Shown one piece after another: positions 8,676 to 16,314 of a DNA stretch of 64,000 bases. Each line of letters starts with the position of its first letter. The stretch's first letter is position 1. Below the pieces are notes generated by a model that was not told the DNA's origin, searched no databases, and worked only from the letters and a program-made list of their open reading frames with translations. The translations under genes and the position numbers were made by a program. Source of the DNA: Paenibacillus agricola (lineage in GTDB: Bacteria; Bacillota; Bacilli; Paenibacillales; NBRC-103111); the NCBI RefSeq assembly GCF_011440305.1, contig NZ_JAAOIW010000008.1:186001-250000 (forward strand), in the 5' to 3' direction.

Positions 8676-9524
8676 ATGTGGACAAACCGATCAAGAATCA
8701 TATTTGTTTCATGTCTGCTTATCGCCGGTGCTATTTTGCTGCAAATGGGCATGTATGCCCTGCATGTTTTTTTCGATCGGGAATTAACCTTTAATCTTCT
8801 GCAGCTATGTAACAATTGGCTCAAATCGTTGGGCTTTCTACCGATTGGCTATTTTCTGGGTGGGCTGGTCATCTATACCTTCGCTATGTGTATTTGGCTG
8901 CTGAGTAAACAGCTGTATATGTCCCATCTTATGTATCGCAAGCTGATGAAAGCCCACCAAGAAACATGCTCTGAAGAAATAAGCAGGTTTGGCATTACTG
9001 GTGATAACCATATCCATATTTTTTCTTGCCCGGAGCCAATGGCATTCACGATGGGCTTTCTGAAACCGAAGGTTTTTCTGGCCACAGGCCTGTTAAATTT
9101 ATTGGACAAGCAAGAAATTAAAGCCGTGATTTACCATGAGCTGCAGCACAAAAAAAGCGCAGACCCGCTGAAAATGTTTATTTTGTCGCTTTGTGCATCC
9201 GTATTCTGGTATATCCCGCTGTTAAAATGGATGCTGCACCAGTATAAGATTGCTAGAGAAATTGTAGCTGACCAATATGCGATCGACCAAATGGGCTCCC
9301 CTGTCCAATTAGGAAGTGCACTGCTTAAGCTATTAAAAAAAGGCTCCGGTTTCTCGATGCCCTTTACTTACGCATCCTTTGCCGATACTTCCGTAAACTA
9401 TAGAATCAAGCAAATACTTGATCCGCATACGAAAATATCCTTTAAACCGCCAGTTAGATCCACCTTGGTCTCCCTGCATATTTTATTGGCCATTTCCGTC
9501 TTGTATATATTTAATTTATACTAA
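8676..9524 (+). CDS. M56-family (BlaR1/MecR1-like) membrane metalloprotease without sensor domain
   Basis: A 282-residue integral membrane protein with two N-terminal membrane helices, then a zinc-protease domain with HELQH (H154, E155, H158), a candidate third ligand in AREIVADQYA (E196) and further hydrophobic segments, the last at the C-terminus. BlaR1 and MecR1 are about 585 residues because an extracellular penicillin-binding sensor follows; here the protein stops at its final membrane segment. It is therefore a protease that could relieve the adjacent repressor, but by a signal other than direct beta-lactam acylation. AAGGAT lies 8 bases upstream of the ATG; the gene follows the repressor stop by two bases. 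Confidence 0.9.
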   Translation: MWTNRSRIIFVSCLLIAGAILLQMGMYALHVFFDRELTFNLLQLCNNWLKSLGFLPIGYFLGGLVIYTFAMCIWLLSKQLYMSHLMYRKLMKAHQETCSEEISRFGITGDNHIHIFSCPEPMAFTMGFLKPKVFLATGLLNLLDKQEIKAVIYHELQHKKSADPLKMFILSLCASVFWYIPLLKWMLHQYKIAREIVADQYAIDQMGSPVQLGSALLKLLKKGSGFSMPFTYASFADTSVNYRIKQILDPHTKISFKPPVRSTLVSLHILLAISVLYIFNLY

Positions 9525-9540
9525 TTTTTTTATATAATTC

Positions 9541-9557
9541 CACTACATTAAGTAGTG
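9541..9557. promoter_or_regulatory. Second BlaI-type operator, upstream of the DoxX gene
   Basis: CACTAC-ATTAA-GTAGTG has the same perfect 6-bp arms and 5-bp spacer as the operator at 8226-8242. A TATAAT lies just upstream (9533-9538) and could be the -10 of the DoxX promoter; I found no good -35 box. Three copies of AATCTAG follow at 9558, 9565 and 9575. Confidence 0.75.
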
Positions 9558-9600
9558 AATCTAGAATCTAGCTAAATCTAGCTAATGGAGGGTTTTCAGG

Positions 9601-10005
9601 ATGAATAGCACCGCGGGCATGGGGGTATTGGTTTCAAGAGTTGTGTTAGGGATTGTTTTTTTCATCCACGGCCTTATGAAGTATCAAGGCGGCATTGAAA
9701 ACACGATGGGATTTTTTGATTCGTTGGGCATCCCCGGATATATGGCCTATCCTGTAGGCGGGTTGGAAATTATCGGCGGCGTCTGCATGGTGCTTGGCTT
9801 GGGCACGCGGATTTTTGCAGCGATTTTCAGCATTATTATGATTACAGCCATTGGCTTCGCCAAGCTTGCCATGGGCTTCGCCGGTTATGAATTAGAGCTT
9901 ATCCTGCTCGCCATGTCGCTTCATTTACTGCTGGCCGGCAGCCACTTCTGGGCACTCGACCGGGTGTTCTCGAACCAGGCTCCGCCAAGCACTACTTCCC
10001 AATAA
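9601..10005 (+). CDS. DoxX-family membrane protein
   Basis: A 134-residue, four-helix DoxX/TQO-small family membrane protein: helix 1 with VLGIVFFIHGLMKY, a short IPGYMAYPVGGLEIIGG region typical of the family, and two more helices ending in LHLLLAGSHFWALDR. Family members have been linked to thiol-stress detoxification and to quinone-associated redox chemistry, but a direct activity is unproven. GGAGGG lies 8 bases before the ATG. The BlaI-type operator 44-60 bases upstream ties it to the neighbouring repressor/protease pair. Confidence 0.9.
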   Translation: MNSTAGMGVLVSRVVLGIVFFIHGLMKYQGGIENTMGFFDSLGIPGYMAYPVGGLEIIGGVCMVLGLGTRIFAAIFSIIMITAIGFAKLAMGFAGYELELILLAMSLHLLLAGSHFWALDRVFSNQAPPSTTSQ

Positions 10006-10013
10006 ATACATAC

Positions 10014-10057
10014 AAAAAAACTGCCTACTCTGTCGATTCAGAGTGGCAGTTTTTTTG
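10014..10057. terminator. Bidirectional terminator between DoxX and sugar permease genes
   Basis: ACTGCC-t-ACTCTG (10020-10032) pairs with CAGAGT-GGCAGT (10039-10050), with an A-run on the left and T-run on the right. It can terminate both convergent transcripts. Confidence 0.92.
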
Positions 10058-10059
10058 TA

Positions 10060-10917
10060 TTAGCCCTTTAACCCCGTTGTACTGATGCCCTCAACAATAT
10101 ATTTTTGAAAGCCGATAAAGACAGCAACAATCGGAGCTAATGACAACACGGACATAGCGAACATAGCGCCCCAGTCGGTCTGCGCCGTCGGATCAGACAT
10201 ATTTTTGATAGCTAGCGATACGGTTGCCAGCTTAGGTGAGTTCAAGTAAAGCAGCGGACTGAAAAAGTCGTCCCACGTCCAGTAAAATTTAAAAATCGAT
10301 ACCGTAATAATAGGCGGAACCAGCAACGGTATCAAAATTTGCATAAATATGCGGTACCTGCCACAGCCATCGATGGTAGCCGATTCATCCAGCTCCTTAG
10401 GGATGCCGCGCAGAAACTGAATAACTAAGAAAATAAAGAACGCTCCCCCAAAAAAGGAAGGCACAATTAACGGAAAAAAGGTATTAATCCAATCGATCTT
10501 TTGGAAAAATATATATTGAGGGATCGTCAGCACCTCTGCCGGCAGCATCATCGTCATCATCATGCAAGCAAACCAGAATCGCGAGCCTTTGAAACGAATT
10601 CTCGCGAAACCATACGCTACCATGGTTGAAGAGATAACGGTGCCGATCACGGAAAATACCGTAATGATCAGCGAGTTTTTGAAAAACACAACGAACGAAG
10701 TACCCGCGAACCCTTTAAATCCGTTGACATAATTACTGAAATTCAACTTGCTTGGAATCAATTGATGCGCTTGGATGAAAATTTCCGAATTGTCCTTTAA
10801 GGAGCTGGATACCATCCACAACAAGGGGTATAGCATAACCACGGCAAATGCGGTTACGATGAGATGCAGGGCTATGCTTCGCAATCGTTTGGTTTGGTGT
10901 TGTTGGCCACTCATCAC
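10060..10917 (-). CDS. Carbohydrate ABC transporter permease (MalG type)
   Basis: A 285-residue CUT1-family inner permease with six predicted helices. The EAA loop reads ELDESATIDGCGRYRIFMQILIP in register (EAA--DG---------LP), the contact site for the ATPase. It ends in the characteristic GLKG-type terminus (STTGLKG). It follows the MalF-type gene without a gap; the GTG and the ATG right after it share one ribosome binding site (AAGGGG). No MalK/MsmX-like ATPase gene is in the cluster, as is usual in Bacillota, where one shared ATPase serves many such permeases. Confidence 0.93.
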   Translation of the reverse strand: MMSGQQHQTKRLRSIALHLIVTAFAVVMLYPLLWMVSSSLKDNSEIFIQAHQLIPSKLNFSNYVNGFKGFAGTSFVVFFKNSLIITVFSVIGTVISSTMVAYGFARIRFKGSRFWFACMMMTMMLPAEVLTIPQYIFFQKIDWINTFFPLIVPSFFGGAFFIFLVIQFLRGIPKELDESATIDGCGRYRIFMQILIPLLVPPIITVSIFKFYWTWDDFFSPLLYLNSPKLATVSLAIKNMSDPTAQTDWGAMFAMSVLSLAPIVAVFIGFQKYIVEGISTTGLKG

Positions 10918-11829
10918 TTAGTCCCCTTTCGACTCGTAATAGACCCATTTTTTGGAGGTCGCGAATAGAATCGCCGTTAAGAAACCGATAGTTAGCAGCA
11001 AAACCCATGCCATGGCGGAGCCATAGCCCATTTCATAATAACGAAACGACTTCTCGTATAAGTAGAGTGCATAAAATAAGGTCGTATCTAAGGGCCCGCC
11101 GCCGGTAACAATCAGCCCTTCAGTAAACACTTTGAAGCCATTAATGACACCCATCACCAGATTAAAGAAAATAACAGGGGTTAGCAGCGGCAGGGTAATG
11201 CTGATGAATTTCTGCCGCCCATTAGCACCGTCAACCGTCGATGCTTCATACAACTCATGGGGAACCTGCTTCAACCCAGCGAGAAAAATTAACATTGACG
11301 ACCCGAACTGCCACACGGATAAAAGGATCAAGGTTACCATAGCCGTAGAGGGCTGTGTGATCCATGAGACTTTCTCTGCAACGCCGAATACCGCAGCCAG
11401 AAACGAGTTAAAGGCTCCCTCAGAGCCAAATAACTGGCGCCACATCACAGCAACGGCTACACTTCCCCCAATTAAGGTAGGCAGGTAATATGCGGCTCGA
11501 AAAAAACCTAGCAGCCTAAGCTTTGTATTCAGCAGCATCGCGATCACCAGTGCAAAGCAAAGACGTAACGGTACGGCAACGAATACAAAAATAAGCGTAG
11601 CCTTGACCGATTTCCAATAGCGCGGATCGGCTGTGAACATCTCCTTGAAATTATCGAAGCCCACCCATTCGGGGGGAGACAAAATATCATATTTCGTGAA
11701 AGCCAAATATAACGAAACCATTATCGGCATAATCGAAAACACAAGAAACCCGAATAACCATGGAGAAATAAATACATAACCCGACCAATCATCGGGAGTC
11801 CACCAACGTTTTTTGGGCTCCGCTTTCAA
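10918..11829 (-). CDS. Carbohydrate ABC transporter permease (MalF type)
   Basis: A 303-residue CUT1 permease of the short MalF/UgpA kind with six helices. The N-terminal WLFGFLVFSIMPI helix and the EAA loop with ELYEASTVDGANGRQKF followed by ITLPLL are visible. TTG is the start, with GAGGTG 7 bases upstream. It lies between the binding-protein gene and the MalG-type gene. A stable stem-loop separates it from the binding-protein gene, which would favour less permease than binding protein. Confidence 0.93.
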   Translation of the reverse strand: MKAEPKKRWWTPDDWSGYVFISPWLFGFLVFSIMPIMVSLYLAFTKYDILSPPEWVGFDNFKEMFTADPRYWKSVKATLIFVFVAVPLRLCFALVIAMLLNTKLRLLGFFRAAYYLPTLIGGSVAVAVMWRQLFGSEGAFNSFLAAVFGVAEKVSWITQPSTAMVTLILLSVWQFGSSMLIFLAGLKQVPHELYEASTVDGANGRQKFISITLPLLTPVIFFNLVMGVINGFKVFTEGLIVTGGGPLDTTLFYALYLYEKSFRYYEMGYGSAMAWVLLLTIGFLTAILFATSKKWVYYESKGD

Positions 11830-11855
11830 ATTGGTGCACCTCGCTTTCTGCTAGC

Positions 11856-11892
11856 ACTAAAGGGATAAGCCACACGCGCTTATCCCTTTAGT
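11856..11892. promoter_or_regulatory. Intergenic stem-loop between binding-protein and permease genes
   Basis: ACTAAAGGGATAAGC (11856-11870) pairs perfectly with GCTTATCCCTTTAGT (11878-11892), a 15-bp stem with a 7-base loop. No T-run follows on the minus strand, so it looks like an mRNA-stabilising or partial-termination hairpin rather than a full terminator. Confidence 0.8.
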
Positions 11893-11955
11893 TGCCAGAT
11901 GAGTTTCTTACTGGAGTGCAAGATAGAGATCCAAGCTAGGACCCAAGCTCCCTAT

Positions 11956-13305
11956 TTATTTCTTTTTCAGAAGAATCGCATTGGCTTCTGCTCTGAATTT
12001 CTCCGCGCCCTGCTTCGGCGAGATTTTCTCAAAGAAAATTTCATCACTCACATTTTTAAATATTTTCCCTACCTCAACACCAGCTGTCGGATCGGGTGGA
12101 TCAATCAGGCTGGAATTTTTCTCAACCGTGGTAAGGTATTCCGACACTCTCTTCTGTGTATCAGAGAATGAACTATTCATGCCTTCTAGAACCCTCGGGT
12201 GGTACGGCATTCCGAAAAAAGCATTAAGCGACTTCGCAGCATCGATATTGTTCGTGAAAAATTCAATGAATAAGGCCGCTTCCTCCGGGTGTTTAGAGGT
12301 TCTCGCAATCGAATGGAAGAAGGATGGCTTAATGTACATCCCTTTGCCGTCTCCGGAGCCTGGATACATCGCCATGCCTACTTTTTTCTTTAACTGGGTT
12401 TCCATAATATCTACGTGGTTGCTCCAATAGTTGAAGCTGCCGAAAGCCGCTTGCCCTTTAGGAAATGGACCATCCTCCAGACCCCTGACTTCCAGCTCTA
12501 CGCCCAGCGGAGAAATCAAGCCTTCCTTCTGCCAGCGAAGCTGTTGGTCGAAGAAATCAGTGAATACTTTATCATCCTCATACCCAATGCCATCTTGAGC
12601 AGCGTTATACATTTTCTTGCCATGCTGTCTCAGCCACACTGCAAAATGCTGCTGGCTCATATGAGTGTCTCCGTAGATGCCTAGCTTTTCCTTGATTGTA
12701 CGGAGGTCCTTCTCGTACTGCTCCCAAGTATAAGTAGGCGTAGGAGGTGTTACTCCAGCTTTCGCTAACAGATCCGCATCATAGAAAGAGACTAAGGAAT
12801 TATTGCCAATATTGATGCCATACACTTTTCCATTAAATTTGGCACCATCAATATGAATCGGATTAACGCCGTCCATGTTAATCGTTTTCTTAGCCATATA
12901 ATCGTCCAGTGGCAGCAATAAATTTTTGTTCACATAGTTGGTGATCTTCGAATAATCCATTCTTACCACATCGGGCATACTGCTGGACGCTGCTTGTACA
13001 TTCAGCTTGTCCCAATACGCGTCACCTGCATAATATTCCGATTCCACCTTGATATGCGGGTAGGCCTTCTGGAATAAGTCAACCACCGCATTGGTTTTAT
13101 CCACGGTAATTTGCGAGCCTGCCCAGTATGTAATGCGCAAGGTAACTGGATCCTTTTTCGCCGTAGCTGGAGAAGCAGGCGTGCCCGCTGCTGCCGGTTC
13201 TGCTGGCTTGACAGCACTATTGGATGGTTGTGAGCAGCCTGTCAAAGCAACCGCTAAGCTCAGCGTGAGCGCAAGATTAACCTTCGTCAATTTCTTCATA
13301 GCCAT
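11956..13305 (-). CDS. Extracellular carbohydrate-binding lipoprotein (family 1 SBP)
   Basis: A 449-residue solute-binding lipoprotein. The signal peptide ends in a lipobox ALTGC (about residues 20-24), followed by an A/P/S-rich linker and the two-lobed family-1 fold (LRITYWAG start, DAYWDKLNVQAASSSMPDVVRMD, later FPKGQAAFGSFNYW). It would capture a sugar or oligosaccharide outside the membrane and hand it to the two permeases. AAGGA lies 9 bases before the ATG. The gene starts only 52 bases after the acyl-CoA-dehydrogenase-like gene, so they may share a transcript. Confidence 0.92.
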   Translation of the reverse strand: MAMKKLTKVNLALTLSLAVALTGCSQPSNSAVKPAEPAAAGTPASPATAKKDPVTLRITYWAGSQITVDKTNAVVDLFQKAYPHIKVESEYYAGDAYWDKLNVQAASSSMPDVVRMDYSKITNYVNKNLLLPLDDYMAKKTINMDGVNPIHIDGAKFNGKVYGINIGNNSLVSFYDADLLAKAGVTPPTPTYTWEQYEKDLRTIKEKLGIYGDTHMSQQHFAVWLRQHGKKMYNAAQDGIGYEDDKVFTDFFDQQLRWQKEGLISPLGVELEVRGLEDGPFPKGQAAFGSFNYWSNHVDIMETQLKKKVGMAMYPGSGDGKGMYIKPSFFHSIARTSKHPEEAALFIEFFTNNIDAAKSLNAFFGMPYHPRVLEGMNSSFSDTQKRVSEYLTTVEKNSSLIDPPDPTAGVEVGKIFKNVSDEIFFEKISPKQGAEKFRAEANAILLKKK

Positions 13306-13357
13306 AGATACACGTCCTTCGTCTTAGTATTCGTCTTATTAAATAGGATGGATAAGC

Positions 13358-14545
13358 TTAGACATCTTCCAATGCGCGAGTAGCCAAGTTACGCAGTACG
13401 ACGTCATCCATAGGTGGATTGTGCAGCCCAGCACGGACATCGCGGTACATTCTCTCCAGCGGCAGCTTCCGAGACAAGCTTGTGCCGCCGACAATACGCA
13501 TCGCTTGGTCCACAATCCGCAGGGCATGGTTGGTAGCGATGTACTTGGCCAAGCCAAGCTCCGGCTTGAGTGCAATACGCCCAGCCGGCTGCTGGTCCCA
13601 GCGGTCAGCGACCGTATACAATAACGTGCGTGCCGTGATTAAGTCGGCTTCGATCTGCCCGATTTGCTGCCGAATATGCGGCAGCTCCGAGATCGGGCCG
13701 GGCAGGCTATTCGGCCGATAATTCCTAGCGAAATCCAAGGCAAAATCACGAGCAGCATAAGCGATGCCAATGTAGCATGCCGGAATATGCAGCAGCCAGC
13801 CGTTGCCATCGTCAATCCGCTGCGAATTGGCTCCAGAGCCTGAGCGGCTGATCATTGCCTCGTCGGGCACAAACGCGTTGTGAAGGATGATATCGTGGCT
13901 GCCTGTGCCGCGCATCCCGATCGTGTCCCAAGTCTCCTCGATACGGATTCCTGTAGCGGTAACCCTGCGGACGAAGAAATCGCCCACTTCGTCAGTGCCC
14001 TCAATAGCGGCCGATAAGGTGAAATGCTTGAGGATCGGGCTTAACGTACTGTAGGTTTTGCAGCCGCTAATTAACCAGCCGCCTTCGGTCTTGACGGCCG
14101 TTGTGCCAGGCCTTCCGCCCCGGCTGGGGCTGCCCGTCGCCCGCTCGCTGGCAAAGTGGTTAATCATCGCGCCGTCATTGACTACTTCCTTGCAGAACCC
14201 CGCATACAAGGCCTCCGGCCATGGCTTGGTATTGCGGATATGAAGCATCGAACCGATATGCCAACCAACAGCCAAAGCGGTCGAGCCATCCCCTCTAGCC
14301 AGCCTTTCCTGTGCCAATACCAATTCATATAAAGAAATTTCATCCCCTCCATATTGCTTTGGAACCGTTAGCTTCAGATAGCCTGCCTGGTGCAAATCGG
14401 CAAAATTCTCAAATGGAAAAGACCCCTCTTCATCATGCTTCGGTGCACGTTCGGCGAGCTTAACAGCCAATTGATCGGCGAGCTTAGCAATTCCCGCCTC
14501 CCGTTCGTTACGAATAAATGTGTCTTGGGCTTTATGCTCTGTCAT
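13358..14545 (-). CDS. Acyl-CoA dehydrogenase-family flavoprotein (YdbM/DszC-like)
   Basis: A 395-residue member of the acyl-CoA dehydrogenase superfamily: N-terminal helical domain with LTVPKQYGGDEISLYE, a central beta-barrel (GGWLISGCKTYST, DTIGMRGTGSHDI) and the C-terminal four-helix domain ending in IVGGTSLSRKLPLERMYRDVRAG. The usual catalytic glutamate of medium-chain dehydrogenases is not evident. The overall form matches the YdbM and DszC/SfnB-like group, some of which are flavin-dependent monooxygenases acting on organosulfur compounds. The function here is thus open. It precedes the sugar-binding-protein gene by 52 bases. Confidence 0.85.
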   Translation of the reverse strand: MTEHKAQDTFIRNEREAGIAKLADQLAVKLAERAPKHDEEGSFPFENFADLHQAGYLKLTVPKQYGGDEISLYELVLAQERLARGDGSTALAVGWHIGSMLHIRNTKPWPEALYAGFCKEVVNDGAMINHFASERATGSPSRGGRPGTTAVKTEGGWLISGCKTYSTLSPILKHFTLSAAIEGTDEVGDFFVRRVTATGIRIEETWDTIGMRGTGSHDIILHNAFVPDEAMISRSGSGANSQRIDDGNGWLLHIPACYIGIAYAARDFALDFARNYRPNSLPGPISELPHIRQQIGQIEADLITARTLLYTVADRWDQQPAGRIALKPELGLAKYIATNHALRIVDQAMRIVGGTSLSRKLPLERMYRDVRAGLHNPPMDDVVLRNLATRALEDV

Positions 14546-14621
14546 CCTGTCTCTACACCTCTTTTTATATTCTCATGGGAATAGTAGGAATTGATTTAAT
14601 CTTACTCCCTTTGTTCAGGAA

Positions 14622-14690
14622 AAAATAGGTAATAACCCGACTTTTAATTGTGAAAAACAGTGATGTTATTCACGGATTCACAGGTCGGGT
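14622..14690 (-). terminator. Terminator after the YesN-type regulator gene
   Basis: ACCCGAC (14635-14641) pairs with GTCGGGT (14684-14690), enclosing TGTGAA/TTCACA (14649-14654, 14677-14682). On the minus strand it comes 10 bases after the regulator stop, and a T-run (A-run at about 14620-14625) follows. It separates the regulator from the acyl-CoA-dehydrogenase-like gene. Confidence 0.65.
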
Positions 14691-14700
14691 CCTACAGCTT

Positions 14701-16260
14701 TTAACGTTTTATCGTTTTTTTATATTCCAAAGGCGAGTGCCCCGTATGCTTCTTAAATACATTTCCGAAATATTGCGGATCCCTGCCAAATCCCGATTGC
14801 TCGGCGACCTCGTACATCTTAATGTCTGGATGGCTGGCAATTAAAGCCTTGGCACGTTCGATCCTGAGCTTCGTTATATAGGGTGAGAATTTCTCATTCA
14901 TTTCCTTGCGGAATAATTTACCCAAATAGTCTGCGTTCATAAAAAAGAAGCCTTTTGCCAGCCATTGCAGCGATAGCTGCTCGTCAACTAAATGCTCTTG
15001 AATAAGCTGTGTCATCCGTGTCATCAGCATGTTTTTTTTATCGGCATATGCCTCATAATGCTCTCTTGCTGTAGCTAATGAAACCTCTTCTATGTAATGT
15101 TGGATTTCTTCTAAGGTGTGCATACTGAGGATCGGGGCTATTTTCTTGAAGGGCTCGTTCATCGATGCGGACAAGGTTTCCCTCACTATTACCGTAATCA
15201 GTTCGATACAAAAGCTAATGGCCACATTGATTTCAATGCGGTTTTCATATAAATGGCTAAAGAAGGATTGCAGTTCCTTATGGACGTCATCCGCATTCCC
15301 TATTTTTACAGCCATGACAATTGGATCGTAAGTGAAGGCAACCACTTCTGTAGTCAGGAGTGGCTGCTGCTTATCGAATTCGCTCGTTATAATACCGTTC
15401 TCACCCAAATAAAACTTATACTGCACATATTTCTGAACCTCTTTATACAGCTTGGCAATGTCCTCAATTCGACCTGCTTCGCTAATAGCCAACGTCAAAT
15501 TCATGTCGTACAGCCGCTGAAAGGATTGCTGGATCTGACTCGTCAACTGCGTAGCAGCAGGCATGCCCCCCTCCTCGATCAGCAATAAAAATTGGTTGCC
15601 AACGATAGTGCTCAACACAATTTTATTATCTGAGCCGAGCTCTTCGGAAATCCTTTTGAGCGTGTAGAGCTCGATGTATTCAAAGCTTTCTTCGAATTGA
15701 AATAAAATCAAGCGGACTTTTCCAGCATCCATGTGAAGCATCTGCTTATAGAGCTCCATCTCCTGCTGGACATAGCTGCGGTTTAATACGCAATCCCGGA
15801 GAAACTGCTCCCTCACCTTCGGCATAGCCTCTTCCAGCTGCTGCTTCATCGAAGCTACTAGCTCACCTTGGCTTCGCTGCTCCTTCATTTCCTCGATAAC
15901 CTCATACAGCACTTCGATAATCTCCTGCTCATTGCAGGGCTTCAGCAGATAGTGGCGGACACCATATAACATCGCTTGAGAAGCAAATTCAAACTCCCCA
16001 TAACCGGAAAGCACAATAAAGTGGACATGTGGCAGCTCTTGCTTGATGCGTTTAATAAGCTCCAGCCCGCTCATCTTCGGCATCTTAATATCAGTAATAA
16101 CCAAATCCGGACGCAGGCGGATGATTTCATTATAGGCAATCAGCCCATCGGGGGCGGTTCCTAGGAACGTTAGCCCTAATTCCGTCCAAGGAATCAACTG
16201 GGCAATTCCTTCTCTGATCATTCTTTCATCATCGGCAAGTACTACTTTGAACCCACTCAT
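14701..16260 (-). CDS. YesN-type response regulator with AraC DNA-binding domain
   Basis: A 519-residue regulator. The receiver domain spans residues 1-120 with the acidic pocket D10/D11 (LADDERM), phosphorylation site D57 (VITDIKMP) and a conserved KP (LLKPCNEQE). A long linker follows, then a C-terminal AraC/XylS double helix-turn-helix (about 415-515) with FGRDPQYFGNVFKKHTGHSPLEY. Such regulators are activated by YesM-type kinases and usually control a nearby carbohydrate transporter. Its kinase gene lies 54 bases upstream, and the sugar ABC genes are about 1.4 kb downstream. Confidence 0.95.
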   Translation of the reverse strand: MSGFKVVLADDERMIREGIAQLIPWTELGLTFLGTAPDGLIAYNEIIRLRPDLVITDIKMPKMSGLELIKRIKQELPHVHFIVLSGYGEFEFASQAMLYGVRHYLLKPCNEQEIIEVLYEVIEEMKEQRSQGELVASMKQQLEEAMPKVREQFLRDCVLNRSYVQQEMELYKQMLHMDAGKVRLILFQFEESFEYIELYTLKRISEELGSDNKIVLSTIVGNQFLLLIEEGGMPAATQLTSQIQQSFQRLYDMNLTLAISEAGRIEDIAKLYKEVQKYVQYKFYLGENGIITSEFDKQQPLLTTEVVAFTYDPIVMAVKIGNADDVHKELQSFFSHLYENRIEINVAISFCIELITVIVRETLSASMNEPFKKIAPILSMHTLEEIQHYIEEVSLATAREHYEAYADKKNMLMTRMTQLIQEHLVDEQLSLQWLAKGFFFMNADYLGKLFRKEMNEKFSPYITKLRIERAKALIASHPDIKMYEVAEQSGFGRDPQYFGNVFKKHTGHSPLEYKKTIKR

Positions 16261-16314
16261 ACGTTACTTCACCTCCAATATTTAACAGGTGTATTTCGGC
16301 TATTAGACAGGTTA

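Noticed and set aside
8676-9524. Calling the M56 protein a beta-lactam sensor (BlaR1)
   Set aside because: The penicillin-binding sensor domain is absent and no beta-lactamase is near, so only the protease family can be claimed.
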